Of a stretch of 13,165 nt of DNA, positions 1 to 6,568 are shown in pieces. Both the position numbers and the translations under genes were made by a program. The notes under the pieces were generated by a model. That model saw only the letters and a program-made list of their open reading frames with translations. It made no database searches and was not told the origin of the DNA. The number at the start of each line of letters is the position of its first letter. Within the stretch, counting starts at the first letter, position 1. Origin of the DNA: Actinomycetota bacterium. GTDB lineage: Bacteria; Actinomycetota; Thermoleophilia; Solirubrobacterales; Solirubrobacteraceae. The stretch spans positions 1-13,165 of the forward strand of contig VAWY01000110.1 of assembly GCA_005888335.1 (NCBI GenBank), written 5' to 3'.

Positions 1-732
1 CGCGTCGGGGCGGGCGAAGAAGCCGACCGCCGCGGCGATCTCGGCCGGCTCGGCGAGCCGCTTCATCGGGACGCCGGCGACCATCGCACCGAGGACCTTG
101 TCGGCGTCGCCCTGCTCGCTGATGACCTGCTGCAGGAACGGCGTGTCGGTCGGGCCGGGGCAGACGACGTTGGCCGTGATCCCCTTGCGCGCGACCTCGC
201 GGGCCACCGTCTTGGTGAACGCGATGATCCCGCCCTTGGCGCCCGAGTACACCGACTCCAGCGACGAGCCAACGCGGCCGGCGTCGGAGCCGATGTTGAT
301 GATGCGCCCCCAGCGGCGCTCGATCATGTCCGGCAGGACCGCGTGCGTCGTGCGCAGCACGCCCTTGTAGTTGATGTCGATCACGCGGTCCCAGAGCGCC
401 TCGTCGGTGTCGACGAAGGGCTTGAGGTCGTCCCAGCCTGCGTTGTTGACGAGGACGTCGATCGGCCCGAGGCGCTCGCGCGTGGCGGCCACGGCGGCGG
501 CGACGCTCTCGGTGCTCGTGACGTCGACCTCGATGCTCTCGGCCTTGCCGCCCGCGTCGCGGATCGCCTGCGCCGTCGCCTCCGCCTCCGCGCCGCGGAG
601 GTCCGCGATGACGACCACGTGGCCGTCCTCGGCCAGCGCCCGGGCGATCGCCTCGCCGATGCCGCGCGCGCCGCCGGTGACCAGCGCCACGCGTCCGTCG
701 GGCGCGCCATGTCCGTTCGTGCCTGGATTCAT
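1..732 (-). CDS. Short-chain dehydrogenase/reductase, BadH-like (3' end beyond window)
   Basis: This is an NAD(P)-dependent short-chain dehydrogenase that probably oxidises a hydroxyacyl-CoA to a ketoacyl-CoA in the cytoplasm. The 244 residues visible include the cofactor motif TGGARGIG (residues 19-26), the NNAG motif, and the catalytic set Ser149, Tyr162 and Lys166 (YSGAK), followed by a PGPTDTP loop. The stretch NNAGWDDLKPF and the VGSS..SVYSGAKGG region recall BadH, the 2-hydroxycyclohexanecarboxyl-CoA dehydrogenase of alicyclic acid degradation; this resemblance is from memory, not a search. The ATG at 732 gives a short family-typical lead-in. No Shine-Dalgarno precedes it, but a TAGCCT box lies 8 bases upstream. 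The C-terminal end and stop lie outside the window. It diverges from the acyl-CoA dehydrogenase at 845, so the two probably serve one CoA-ester pathway. A general 3-oxoacyl reductase function is the alternative. Confidence 0.93.
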   Translation of the reverse strand, partial: MNPGTNGHGAPDGRVALVTGGARGIGEAIARALAEDGHVVVIADLRGAEAEATAQAIRDAGGKAESIEVDVTSTESVAAAVAATRERLGPIDVLVNNAGWDDLKPFVDTDEALWDRVIDINYKGVLRTTHAVLPDMIERRWGRIINIGSDAGRVGSSLESVYSGAKGGIIAFTKTVAREVARKGITANVVCPGPTDTPFLQQVISEQGDADKVLGAMVAGVPMKRLAEPAEIAAAVGFFARPDA

Positions 733-740
733 GCGGCCGA

Positions 741-746
741 AGGCTA
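741..746 (-). promoter_or_regulatory. Possible -10 box (TAGCCT) for the SDR gene
   Basis: TAGCCT on the minus strand fits the TANNNT -10 pattern and ends 8 bases before the ATG at 732. Transcription would then begin within a base or two of the start codon, giving a nearly leaderless message, which agrees with the missing Shine-Dalgarno. I see no convincing -35 element. Such boxes arise by chance, so this is weak. Confidence 0.3.
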
Positions 747-844
747 CGTTCGCCGGTCCGGCCCGGCACCTTCCCGGCGGCTGTTTCGGCTACCTCTCCG
801 GAGGGATGACCTCGCCGCCGGAACGCGGTTGACTGCCCGTCACG

Positions 845-1921
845 ATGGACCTCTCCTTCACCGACGAGCAGGAGTTCCTGCGCGACGCCGTGCGCGGCGT
901 CGTCGAGCGCGAGGGACCCCTGTCGCGCGTGCGCGACTGGGTCCTCGGCGAGCACGTGGACCACGGCCCCGCGCACGCCCTCGCCGTCCGCCAGGGCTGG
1001 ACCGGGATCGGCATCCCCGAGGAGGCCGGCGGCCAGGGCGGCGGCATGCTCGAGCTGGCGATCCTGGCCGAGGAGCTCGGCCGCGGCGCCGTGCCGGCCG
1101 ACGCGCTGTACGGCACGCTGCTGGCCGCGCTGGCGCTGTCGCGCTGCTCGGACGAGCGTGCCGGCGCGCATGTCGAGGCGCTGGCCGCCGGCGAGGCGTC
1201 CGGAGCGCTGGCCAGGCCCGGCGACTCACCCGCCGACGCGCCGCCCGCCGACGGGGCGCTGCAGCTCGTGCTCGGCGCCCCGGGCGCCACGCTGCTCGTC
1301 GGCTGGGACGGCCAGGCGCTCGAGGTCCACGACGCCGCCGCGGCGCAGGTCACGCCGCGCCGGCTCGTCGACCGCACGCGGGCCGTCGCCGACGTCGTGC
1401 TGCGCGGCGAGCCCGTCGACCGCTTCGACGGCGTCGGCGCGGACGACCTGCGCGCGCTGACCGCGTCCGCCGCCGTCCTCGTGGCCGCCGACGCGCTCGG
1501 CGCCGCGCAGCGGATGCTCGACCTCACCGTCGAGTACGTCGGCCAGCGCGTGCAGTTCGGCGTGCCCGTCGGGTCCTTCCAGGCGGTCAAGCACGCCGCC
1601 GCCGAGATGCTCGTGAGCATCGAGGGCACGCGCGCCGCGGTGCACTACGCGGCCTGGGCGGTGGGCGCCGGCGAGCCCGGCGCGGAGGTCGACGCTTGGG
1701 TGGCCAAGGCGCGCGCGGCGCGCGCCGCGAGCTCCGTCGCCGACAAGGCGCTGTTCCTCCACGGCGCGGTCGGCTACACGTGGGAGCACGACCTGCAGCT
1801 GCTGTTCAAGCGTGCGAAGAGCGACGCCGAGCTCTTCGGCGGCGCGGGCGTCTACGACGACCGCATCGCCGACGCGCTCGAGCTCGTGCCGGCGGCAAGC
1901 CTGGCCGGCGCGAGCGACTGA
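845..1921 (+). CDS. Acyl-CoA dehydrogenase family protein, small-subunit type
   Basis: This 358-residue protein belongs to the FAD-containing acyl-CoA dehydrogenases (alpha,beta-dehydrogenation of acyl-CoA). The N-terminal helical part begins with the family-typical FTDEQEFLRDAVR; residues about 40-80 carry GIPEEAGGQGGGMLEL; the C-terminal helical domain has QFGVPVGSFQAVKH (from about 237) and the HGAVGYTWEHDLQLLFKRAK segment. In my manual alignment the position of the usual catalytic glutamate (Glu376 of MCAD, in YEG) is Gly335, within ELFGGAGVY. Loss of that Glu, and the short length, are typical of the non-catalytic partner in heteromeric dehydrogenases such as actinobacterial steroid-degrading FadE pairs, or of forms using another base. 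No partner gene is in view. An in-frame TGA at 830-832 forces a start at ATG 845; no clear Shine-Dalgarno precedes it. Confidence 0.92.
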   Translation: MDLSFTDEQEFLRDAVRGVVEREGPLSRVRDWVLGEHVDHGPAHALAVRQGWTGIGIPEEAGGQGGGMLELAILAEELGRGAVPADALYGTLLAALALSRCSDERAGAHVEALAAGEASGALARPGDSPADAPPADGALQLVLGAPGATLLVGWDGQALEVHDAAAAQVTPRRLVDRTRAVADVVLRGEPVDRFDGVGADDLRALTASAAVLVAADALGAAQRMLDLTVEYVGQRVQFGVPVGSFQAVKHAAAEMLVSIEGTRAAVHYAAWAVGAGEPGAEVDAWVAKARAARAASSVADKALFLHGAVGYTWEHDLQLLFKRAKSDAELFGGAGVYDDRIADALELVPAASLAGASD

Positions 1922-1955
1922 TCACGCCGCGCCCGGCCTGCCGCCAGACGAGGAG

Positions 1956-2471
1956 CTACTTGCCGCCTCGCGGTGGCTCGTGGCGCCTCCGGGGGAGGCG
2001 CACGAGGCCGGTGGCAATCGCGCCCAGCGCTGCGCCCAGTGCGAGGAACCACCCGTACTGGAGGCTGATCGTGTTCGAGGGCGTGCCCGGCCTGTAGAGA
2101 AGACCGCAGCCCAAGAGCAGCGTCACGACGACCGGGGCGATGATCACTGTGAGCTCGCCACGTGGCAGCTCGGTCTTCTGGGCGCGAATCGTCTGCCAGG
2201 CGCCCAGGACCCCGCAGATCGCGGCGCCGAGCAACACCCACCGCAGGACCGGGTGAACCACCCACCCAGTCAGGTCTCCCCGCTTGCCGTCGATGTTCGA
2301 GTTCGGATTGCTCGACGCCGTTGCGTACCACGGCAGAACGAGCGAGATGCCGAGAAGGACCGCGAGCCCGAGCTGAGCCAGGTCGCTGCGTCCGAGGCGG
2401 CCCTCCCTCACTGCGTTTCGAACGCCCAGCCCTCGGTGAGGTGACGGGCGCCCAGCGTTCTGTGTCGCCAC
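1956..2471 (-). CDS. Four-helix membrane protein of unknown function
   Basis: This 171-residue protein has four clear hydrophobic segments, at about residues 32-50, 74-92, 107-126 and 138-157. A basic N-terminal region precedes the first helix and an Arg-rich tail (LPRRRHEPPRGGK) follows the last, so both termini are probably cytoplasmic. After helix 1 is a polar loop with SSNPNSNIDGKRGDLTGW. I do not recognise a named family and assign no function. The start is GTG at 2471, supported by AAAGGGA 7 bases upstream. The codons are less GC-rich than those of flanking metabolic genes (for example GCT, TCA, CGA and ACA near the start), consistent with transfer or relaxed selection. The 38-residue membrane protein gene lies 71 bases upstream on the same strand, so the two could share a transcript. 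It converges on the acyl-CoA dehydrogenase gene across 34 bases in which I see no terminator. Confidence 0.82.
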   Translation of the reverse strand: MATQNAGRPSPHRGLGVRNAVREGRLGRSDLAQLGLAVLLGISLVLPWYATASSNPNSNIDGKRGDLTGWVVHPVLRWVLLGAAICGVLGAWQTIRAQKTELPRGELTVIIAPVVVTLLLGCGLLYRPGTPSNTISLQYGWFLALGAALGAIATGLVRLPRRRHEPPRGGK

Positions 2472-2478
2472 CGCCTTG

Positions 2479-2485
2479 TCCCTTT
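2479..2485 (-). promoter_or_regulatory. Ribosome binding site (AAAGGGA) for the GTG start at 2471
   Basis: AAAGGGA on the minus strand lies 7 bases before the GTG at 2471. It is the main reason for taking this GTG as the start of the membrane protein rather than an internal codon. Confidence 0.5.
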
Positions 2486-2542
2486 CAGTCGGTGATGGTC
2501 ACGCCGATGCCCATGACGAACGTGGCGTCGCCATGTCGGTTC

Positions 2543-2659
2543 TCAGTCGAACAGGCTCGTGTGAACGACGAGCTGGTCGACGAAGATCGCCAGCGAGATC
2601 AGCAAGCAGATGATCATCGCCGTGAGGTTGAGCGCCTCGCGGTCGTTCCCGGTCCTCAT
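2543..2659 (-). CDS. 38-residue single-helix membrane protein
   Basis: This short ORF reads MRTGNDREALNLTAMII, then CLLISLAIFVDQLV, and ends VHTSLFD before TGA. A charged N-terminus (RTGNDRE) is followed by one hydrophobic segment from about residue 12 to 32 with an Asp-Gln pair near its far end, as expected for a small inner-membrane protein with its N-terminus inside. AAGGAG lies 4 bases before the ATG, one of the best Shine-Dalgarno matches in the window and the main reason for calling it. It is followed on the same strand by the four-helix membrane protein, and both lie in the lower-GC stretch. No family is recognised. It might be a subunit or regulator of its neighbour, but nothing shows this. 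The overlapping 116-codon minus-strand frame is less likely because its hydrophobic part lies upstream of this ribosome binding site and its remainder is an out-of-frame reading of this gene. Confidence 0.65.
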   Translation of the reverse strand: MRTGNDREALNLTAMIICLLISLAIFVDQLVVHTSLFD

Positions 2660-2663
2660 CTTG

Positions 2664-2669
2664 CTCCTT
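2664..2669 (-). promoter_or_regulatory. Ribosome binding site (AAGGAG) for the small membrane protein
   Basis: AAGGAG on the minus strand, 4 bases before the ATG at 2659. It decides in favour of the 38-codon ORF over the longer overlapping frame. Confidence 0.6.
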
Positions 2670-2906
2670 CAAGGTCGAGCCCTTCTTCCGTGAGGCGTGG
2701 AGTCGGCTCTCACGCGGACGGCACCGATCATCAGGAACGACGCGCGCGGCCACAATCGCTCCCAGGGGGAGAACGATCCCCCACACGAGGGAGCTCACCG
2801 GCGAACGACACCTCACGTAGGAGTTCAAGCGCCGCACGCCGCGGATCACCCGTCCGAGTGATGTTTACCTCTCGTTGGAGCCGGGCGATTGCGCTCGTCG
2901 CGCGCG

Positions 2907-2912
2907 TACGAT
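2907..2912 (+). promoter_or_regulatory. -10 box (TACGAT) for a leaderless start at 2919
   Basis: TACGAT fits TANNNT and is followed by exactly 6 bases and then GTG at 2919, the geometry of leaderless transcripts in actinobacteria. The gene at 9025 has the same arrangement (TACGGT, 6 bases, ATG). No good -35 is visible at 16-18 bases upstream. Confidence 0.45.
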
Positions 2913-2918
2913 CGCGCG

Positions 2919-2981
2919 GTGGCCCAGCTGCGCACGGTGCCGGTCGAGGACGACGACGCGTTCTCGGTGCTCTTCGGCTGA
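2919..2981 (+). CDS. Possible 20-residue leader ORF upstream of GH15 gene
   Basis: A 20-codon ORF starts with GTG at 2919 and ends with TGA at 2979-2981, only 4 bases before the GH15 ATG at 2986. It would encode MAQLRTVPVEDDD followed by AFSVLFG. The TACGAT box ends 6 bases before its GTG, so a transcript from that promoter would begin at or next to this codon and the ORF would be translated leaderless. Its stop overlaps GAGG (2980-2983), the only Shine-Dalgarno-like bases before the GH15 start, which suggests translational coupling. There is no run of regulatory codons as in classical attenuation leaders. It could be a regulatory upstream ORF, a genuine micropeptide, or chance; conservation would decide. 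Confidence 0.35.
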   Translation: MAQLRTVPVEDDDAFSVLFG

Positions 2982-2985
2982 GGCG

Positions 2986-4986
2986 ATGCCGCCGCCGAAC
3001 GACGAGCCCTTCGGCGGACATGCCCTCGCGCATGGGCTGGCTGCCGACGATTCCGCCGGCACCAGCCTGTTTCCCCCGATCGCCGACTACGCCTTCCTGT
3101 CGGATTGCGAGACGACGGCGCTGGTCGCCCCGAGCGGGGCGGTCGAATGGATGTGCATCCCGCGCATGGACTCGCCGAGCGTCTTCGGCGCCCTGCTGGA
3201 CCGCGACGCGGGGTGGTTCCGCGTGGGACCGGCGGAGGCCGCCGTCCCGGTGGCACGGCGATACCTGCCGGGGACGATGGTTCTGGAGACCACGTGGTCG
3301 GCCCGCGGCGGATGGCTGGTCGTCCGCGACGCCCTGCTCATCGGGCCGTGGCACCACACCGACCAGCTGTCGGGGTCGCACCGGCGGGCGCCGACCGACT
3401 ATGACGCCGACCACGTGCTCGTGCGCGAGCTGCTGTGCACCAACGGCGAGGTGCAGGTCGCGCTCGAGTGCGCGCCGATGTTCGACTACGGGCGCCGCGC
3501 CGTCGCGTGGACATATCCGGGCGGGAGCTACCACGAGGCGGTGACGCGCGGCCGCGAGTCGGATCCCGAGCTGCGTCTGCGCAGCGACATGCGCCTTGGG
3601 CTCGAAGGATCGATGGCCGTCGCCCGTACCCTGCTGCGCGCCGGCGAGCGCCGTTTCTGCGCGCTGTCGTGGAGCGACCACCCGCCCCCGGGTGACGCCG
3701 ACGAGGCGGGAGCGCGGCTGCAGTGGACCGAGAACCACTGGCGGCACTGGCTCGACCGCGGCCGGTTCCCCGATCACCGGTGGCGCGCCCATCTGCAGCG
3801 CAGCGCGCTCACGCTCAAGGCGCTCACCTTCGCTCCGACGGGCGCCGTGGCGGCGGCGGCCACGACGTCGCTGCCGGAGACGCCTGGGGGCGAGCGCAAC
3901 TGGGACTACCGGTACACCTGGATCCGCGACGCCACCCACACGCTCTGGGCGCTGTACACGCTGGGGTTCGACTGGGAGGCGAGCGACTTCTTTCATTTCG
4001 TGGCCGACATCGCCGGCCGCGACGGCGCCGACATGCAGATCATGTACGGGCTCGACGGGCGGCCCCGGCTCGACGAGGAGGTTCTCGAGCACCTGTCCGG
4101 GTACGAGGGCGCGCAGCCCGTGCGGATCGGCAACGCGGCCTACGTCCAGCGCCAGAACGACGTCTGGGGCTCTCTGCTCGGCGCCGCGTGGCTGCACGCG
4201 CTGCACGCACGCTCGCGGGGGCAGCTGCGGCCCCGGGCGTGGCCGGTCATCGTCGCACTGGTCGAACGGGCGCTGGAGCATTGGGAGGAGCCCGATTGCG
4301 GGCTCTGGGAGGTCCGCGGCGAGCCGAAGCACTTCACGTTCTCCAAGGTCGCGTGCTGGATCGCGGCCGCCCGGGGGGCGCACCTGGCGCTGCTCCAGGG
4401 CGATCACCAGCACGCGGCGCGTTGGCAGGCGGCGGCGGCAGCGATCCACGCCGACGTCTGCGCGAACGCTGTCGACGAGCGAGGTGTGTTCACCCAGCAC
4501 TACGACACGACCGCGCTCGACGCCTCGCTGCTCTTGCTCCCCATGGTCGGCTTCCTGCCGGCGCAGGACGAGCGCGTGCGCCGGACGGTCCTGGCGATCG
4601 CGGACGAGTTGACGCAGGACGGGCTCGTCCTGCGCTACCGGACTCAGGAGACCGACGACGGGCTGCACGGAGAGGAAGGGACGTTCACCACCTGCTCCTT
4701 CTGGCTGGTGTCCGCGCTGGTCGCGATCGGCGAGGTCGCTCGCGGTCGCGACCTGTGCGAGCGCCTGCTGTCCTTCGCGAGCGAGCTCGGGCTCTACGCC
4801 GAGGAGATCGATACGCGAACAGGGCAGCATCTGGGCAACTTCCCCCAGGCGCTCACCCACCTGGCACTGATCAATGCGGTCATCAGCGTCATCCGAGCCG
4901 AACGGGGACTGCGCACCTCCGAGATGCTCGCGAGCGCCGAGACGACCGTGCCGCAGCCAGAACCTGACCCGGCACCGTCGCCATGA
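2986..4986 (+). CDS. Glycoside hydrolase family 15 protein (glucoamylase or trehalase type)
   Basis: This 666-residue enzyme belongs to GH15, which releases glucose from alpha-glucans, or in mycobacterial members splits trehalose, by an inverting mechanism. The N-terminal trehalase-like beta domain starts with PPIADYAFLSDCETTALVAP and continues through VEWMCIPRMDSPSVFGALLD. The (alpha/alpha)6 barrel starts near residue 300 with the NWDYRYTWIRDA signature (Asn305-Trp306). The likely general acid is Glu442 in GLWEVRGEPKHFTFSK, and the likely general base is Glu606 or Glu607 in GLYAEEID. No signal peptide is seen, so it is probably cytoplasmic and acts on storage glycogen/maltodextrin or trehalose; motifs alone do not settle which. 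ATG 2986 is the only good in-frame start before the conserved region, with GAGG just 2 bases upstream. It ends 15 bases from the convergent dikinase-like gene. Its GC content is somewhat lower than that of the acyl-CoA genes. Confidence 0.93.
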   Translation: MPPPNDEPFGGHALAHGLAADDSAGTSLFPPIADYAFLSDCETTALVAPSGAVEWMCIPRMDSPSVFGALLDRDAGWFRVGPAEAAVPVARRYLPGTMVLETTWSARGGWLVVRDALLIGPWHHTDQLSGSHRRAPTDYDADHVLVRELLCTNGEVQVALECAPMFDYGRRAVAWTYPGGSYHEAVTRGRESDPELRLRSDMRLGLEGSMAVARTLLRAGERRFCALSWSDHPPPGDADEAGARLQWTENHWRHWLDRGRFPDHRWRAHLQRSALTLKALTFAPTGAVAAAATTSLPETPGGERNWDYRYTWIRDATHTLWALYTLGFDWEASDFFHFVADIAGRDGADMQIMYGLDGRPRLDEEVLEHLSGYEGAQPVRIGNAAYVQRQNDVWGSLLGAAWLHALHARSRGQLRPRAWPVIVALVERALEHWEEPDCGLWEVRGEPKHFTFSKVACWIAAARGAHLALLQGDHQHAARWQAAAAAIHADVCANAVDERGVFTQHYDTTALDASLLLLPMVGFLPAQDERVRRTVLAIADELTQDGLVLRYRTQETDDGLHGEEGTFTTCSFWLVSALVAIGEVARGRDLCERLLSFASELGLYAEEIDTRTGQHLGNFPQALTHLALINAVISVIRAERGLRTSEMLASAETTVPQPEPDPAPSP

Positions 4987-5001
4987 GGGCCGAGCGGTTG
5001 A

Positions 5002-6567
5002 TCAGGCTGCGTCGGCCTGCCGCCAGGCGAGGAAGCGCGCCAGGACCGGGTCGGACTCAGCGGGCACCCGGGAGCGCGCCCCGCGGCTCACGAGCCCGCG
5101 ATCGCCGTCCACCGAGACCGTCTCGCCCTCGTGCAGCACGACCCCGGCGACCGTCGCCGAGCGCCCGCCGGCGGCCACGACCACGTCGCCTGCGCCGCAC
5201 ACCGCCGGGCGGCCCATCCCGCGCGCCACCACGGCGGCGTGGCTCGTCGGGCCGCCGCGGCCCGTGACGACCCCCACCGAGGCGATGACCCCGGGCAGGT
5301 CGGCCGGGGCGGTCGTCGGGCGCACGAGGACGACCTCGCGTCCCTCGTCGCACAGGCGCTGCGCGCGCTCCGCCTGGAACGCCGCGACACCGATCGCCGC
5401 GCCCGGGGACGCCGCCAGACCGCGCGCCACCACATCGCCGGTGTCGCCGTCGAAGACAGGGGCCATCGCCGCCTCGAGCTGCTCGTCGCCGACCCGGCCG
5501 AGCGCCTCCTCGACCGAGATCAGCCCCTCCTCGACGAAGGCCACCGCGAGGCGCACGGCGGCGCGACCGCTGCGCTGGCCGACGCGCGTCTGGAGGATCC
5601 AGAGGCGGCCCTGCTCGACGGTGAACTCGACGTCGCACATGTCGCGCGCGTCGCGCTCGAGCACGTCGAAGACGCGGCGCAGCTCGTCCGCCACCGCCGG
5701 CAGCCGCTCCGCGAGCTCCGCCAGCGGGCGGGTGTCGCGCTCGCCGGCCACGACGTCCTCGCCCTGCGCGTCGAACAGGAAGTCGCCGTAGGCGCCTTGA
5801 GCGCCGGTGGAGGGATCGCGCGTGAACGCGACGCCGCTCCCGGAGTCCTCGCCACGGTTGCCGAACACCATGGTCTGTACGACGACCGCGGTGCCCATGG
5901 CCTCGTCGATGCCCTTGTGGCGGCGGTAGGCGCGGGCCCGCGGGCTCATCCACGAACGGAAGACCGCCTCGACGGCCTCGCGCACCTGCCCGCCCGCGTC
6001 GGGGAACGGGCGGCCCGACTCGCGCTCGATGAGCTCCAGCAGCACGCGCGAGCGCTCACGCGTGCCGGCCCCGCCGGCATCCATCAGCGCCTCCTCCACC
6101 ACGCCGGCCGAGAGCCCGCGGACGGTGCGCGCGAACTGCTCGAGCAGGCGCTCGAGGCAGCCCCAGGCAAAGGCCGCGTCGCCGGTCTCCCCGGCGAGCG
6201 CCTCGGCGCCCTCCCACGTCAGGCCGACGTTGAGGATCGTGTCCATCATGCCCGGCATCGAGACGGGCGCGCCCGAGCGCACCGACACGAGCAGCGGCGA
6301 GTCGTCGTCCCCGAAGCGCCGGCCGCCGGCGCGCTCGAGGGCGGCGATCCGCTCGTCGAGCTCGCGGGCCAAGCCGTCCGGGAGGCGCTGTTCGCGCAGG
6401 TAGTCGCGCCCGCACGCGGTCGTGATGACGAAGGCTGCCGGCACGGGCAGGCCGAGCTCGCGCATGCGCACGAGCCCGGCGCCCTTGCCGCCGAGCACCT
6501 CGCGGCCGACCCCCGCGGCGTCGTCGTCGAGGAGGGCGTACGTCATGCGCGCGGCGATATGCGGCAC
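5002..6567 (-). CDS. Pyruvate-phosphate-dikinase-like protein lacking the PEP/pyruvate-binding domain
   Basis: This 521-residue protein matches the first two modules of pyruvate, phosphate dikinase. The ATP-grasp part shows LGGKGAG with Lys28, SVRSGAPVSMPGMMDT with Arg97, GNRGEDSGSGVAFTRDPSTG, DAQGEDVVAG, and Glu314 (DVEFT) with Arg328 (LQTR). The Glu-Arg spacing of 14 equals that of Glu323/Arg337 in the Clostridium symbiosum enzyme. The swivelling domain carries GRGGPTSHAAVVARGMGRPA with the phospho-acceptor His443. The protein stops about 78 residues later, where full-length enzymes (about 875 residues) continue into the PEP/pyruvate barrel; only 15 bases separate it from the GH15 stop, so no barrel remnant is present. 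It could therefore make His-phosphate from ATP but needs another acceptor-binding protein, plausibly the gene immediately upstream. GTG 6567, 1 base after that gene's stop and behind GGAGGGGAG, is preferred; ATG 6546 is the alternative. Confidence 0.93.
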   Translation of the reverse strand: MPHIAARMTYALLDDDAAGVGREVLGGKGAGLVRMRELGLPVPAAFVITTACGRDYLREQRLPDGLARELDERIAALERAGGRRFGDDDSPLLVSVRSGAPVSMPGMMDTILNVGLTWEGAEALAGETGDAAFAWGCLERLLEQFARTVRGLSAGVVEEALMDAGGAGTRERSRVLLELIERESGRPFPDAGGQVREAVEAVFRSWMSPRARAYRRHKGIDEAMGTAVVVQTMVFGNRGEDSGSGVAFTRDPSTGAQGAYGDFLFDAQGEDVVAGERDTRPLAELAERLPAVADELRRVFDVLERDARDMCDVEFTVEQGRLWILQTRVGQRSGRAAVRLAVAFVEEGLISVEEALGRVGDEQLEAAMAPVFDGDTGDVVARGLAASPGAAIGVAAFQAERAQRLCDEGREVVLVRPTTAPADLPGVIASVGVVTGRGGPTSHAAVVARGMGRPAVCGAGDVVVAAGGRSATVAGVVLHEGETVSVDGDRGLVSRGARSRVPAESDPVLARFLAWRQADAA

Positions 6568-6568
6568 G

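Larger units (their letters stand above)
2660..2918. other. Divergent gap with a GGGGGA/TCCCCC hairpin
   Basis: This 259-base gap separates the small membrane protein gene (leftward) from the GH15 unit (rightward). GC content is lower than in the flanking enzyme genes. It contains a perfect 6-bp inverted repeat, GGGGGA at 2765-2770 and TCCCCC at 2777-2782, with a 6-base loop and no following T-run, so it is not a standard terminator. It could be an operator or a structure in the leader of the leftward transcript. A minus-strand reading at about 2755-2815 encodes a hydrophobic run (SSLVWGIVLPLGAIVAARVV) that has no credible complete ORF of its own. I see no tRNA or known riboswitch here. Confidence 0.4.

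Noticed and set aside
751..766. GCCGG/CCGGC inverted repeat in the SDR/dehydrogenase divergent region
   Set aside because: A 5-bp GC stem is expected by chance at this base composition.
829..834. TTGACT as a -35 element for the acyl-CoA dehydrogenase gene
   Set aside because: Only 10 bases before the ATG, leaving no room for a -10 box and transcription start.
2488..2514. Tiny minus-strand ORF reading MGIGVTITD
   Set aside because: Nine codons without a ribosome binding site; too short to support.
2499..2849. Minus-strand 116-codon frame in the low-GC stretch
   Set aside because: Its second half is an out-of-phase reading of the 38-residue gene, which has a better ribosome binding site and a sensible protein. 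Only the hydrophobic first part is kept, as a low-interest note.
2731..4860. Minus-strand open frame of 709 codons opposite the GH15 gene
   Set aside because: High-GC antisense frame with low-complexity composition, while the plus strand encodes full GH15 motifs.
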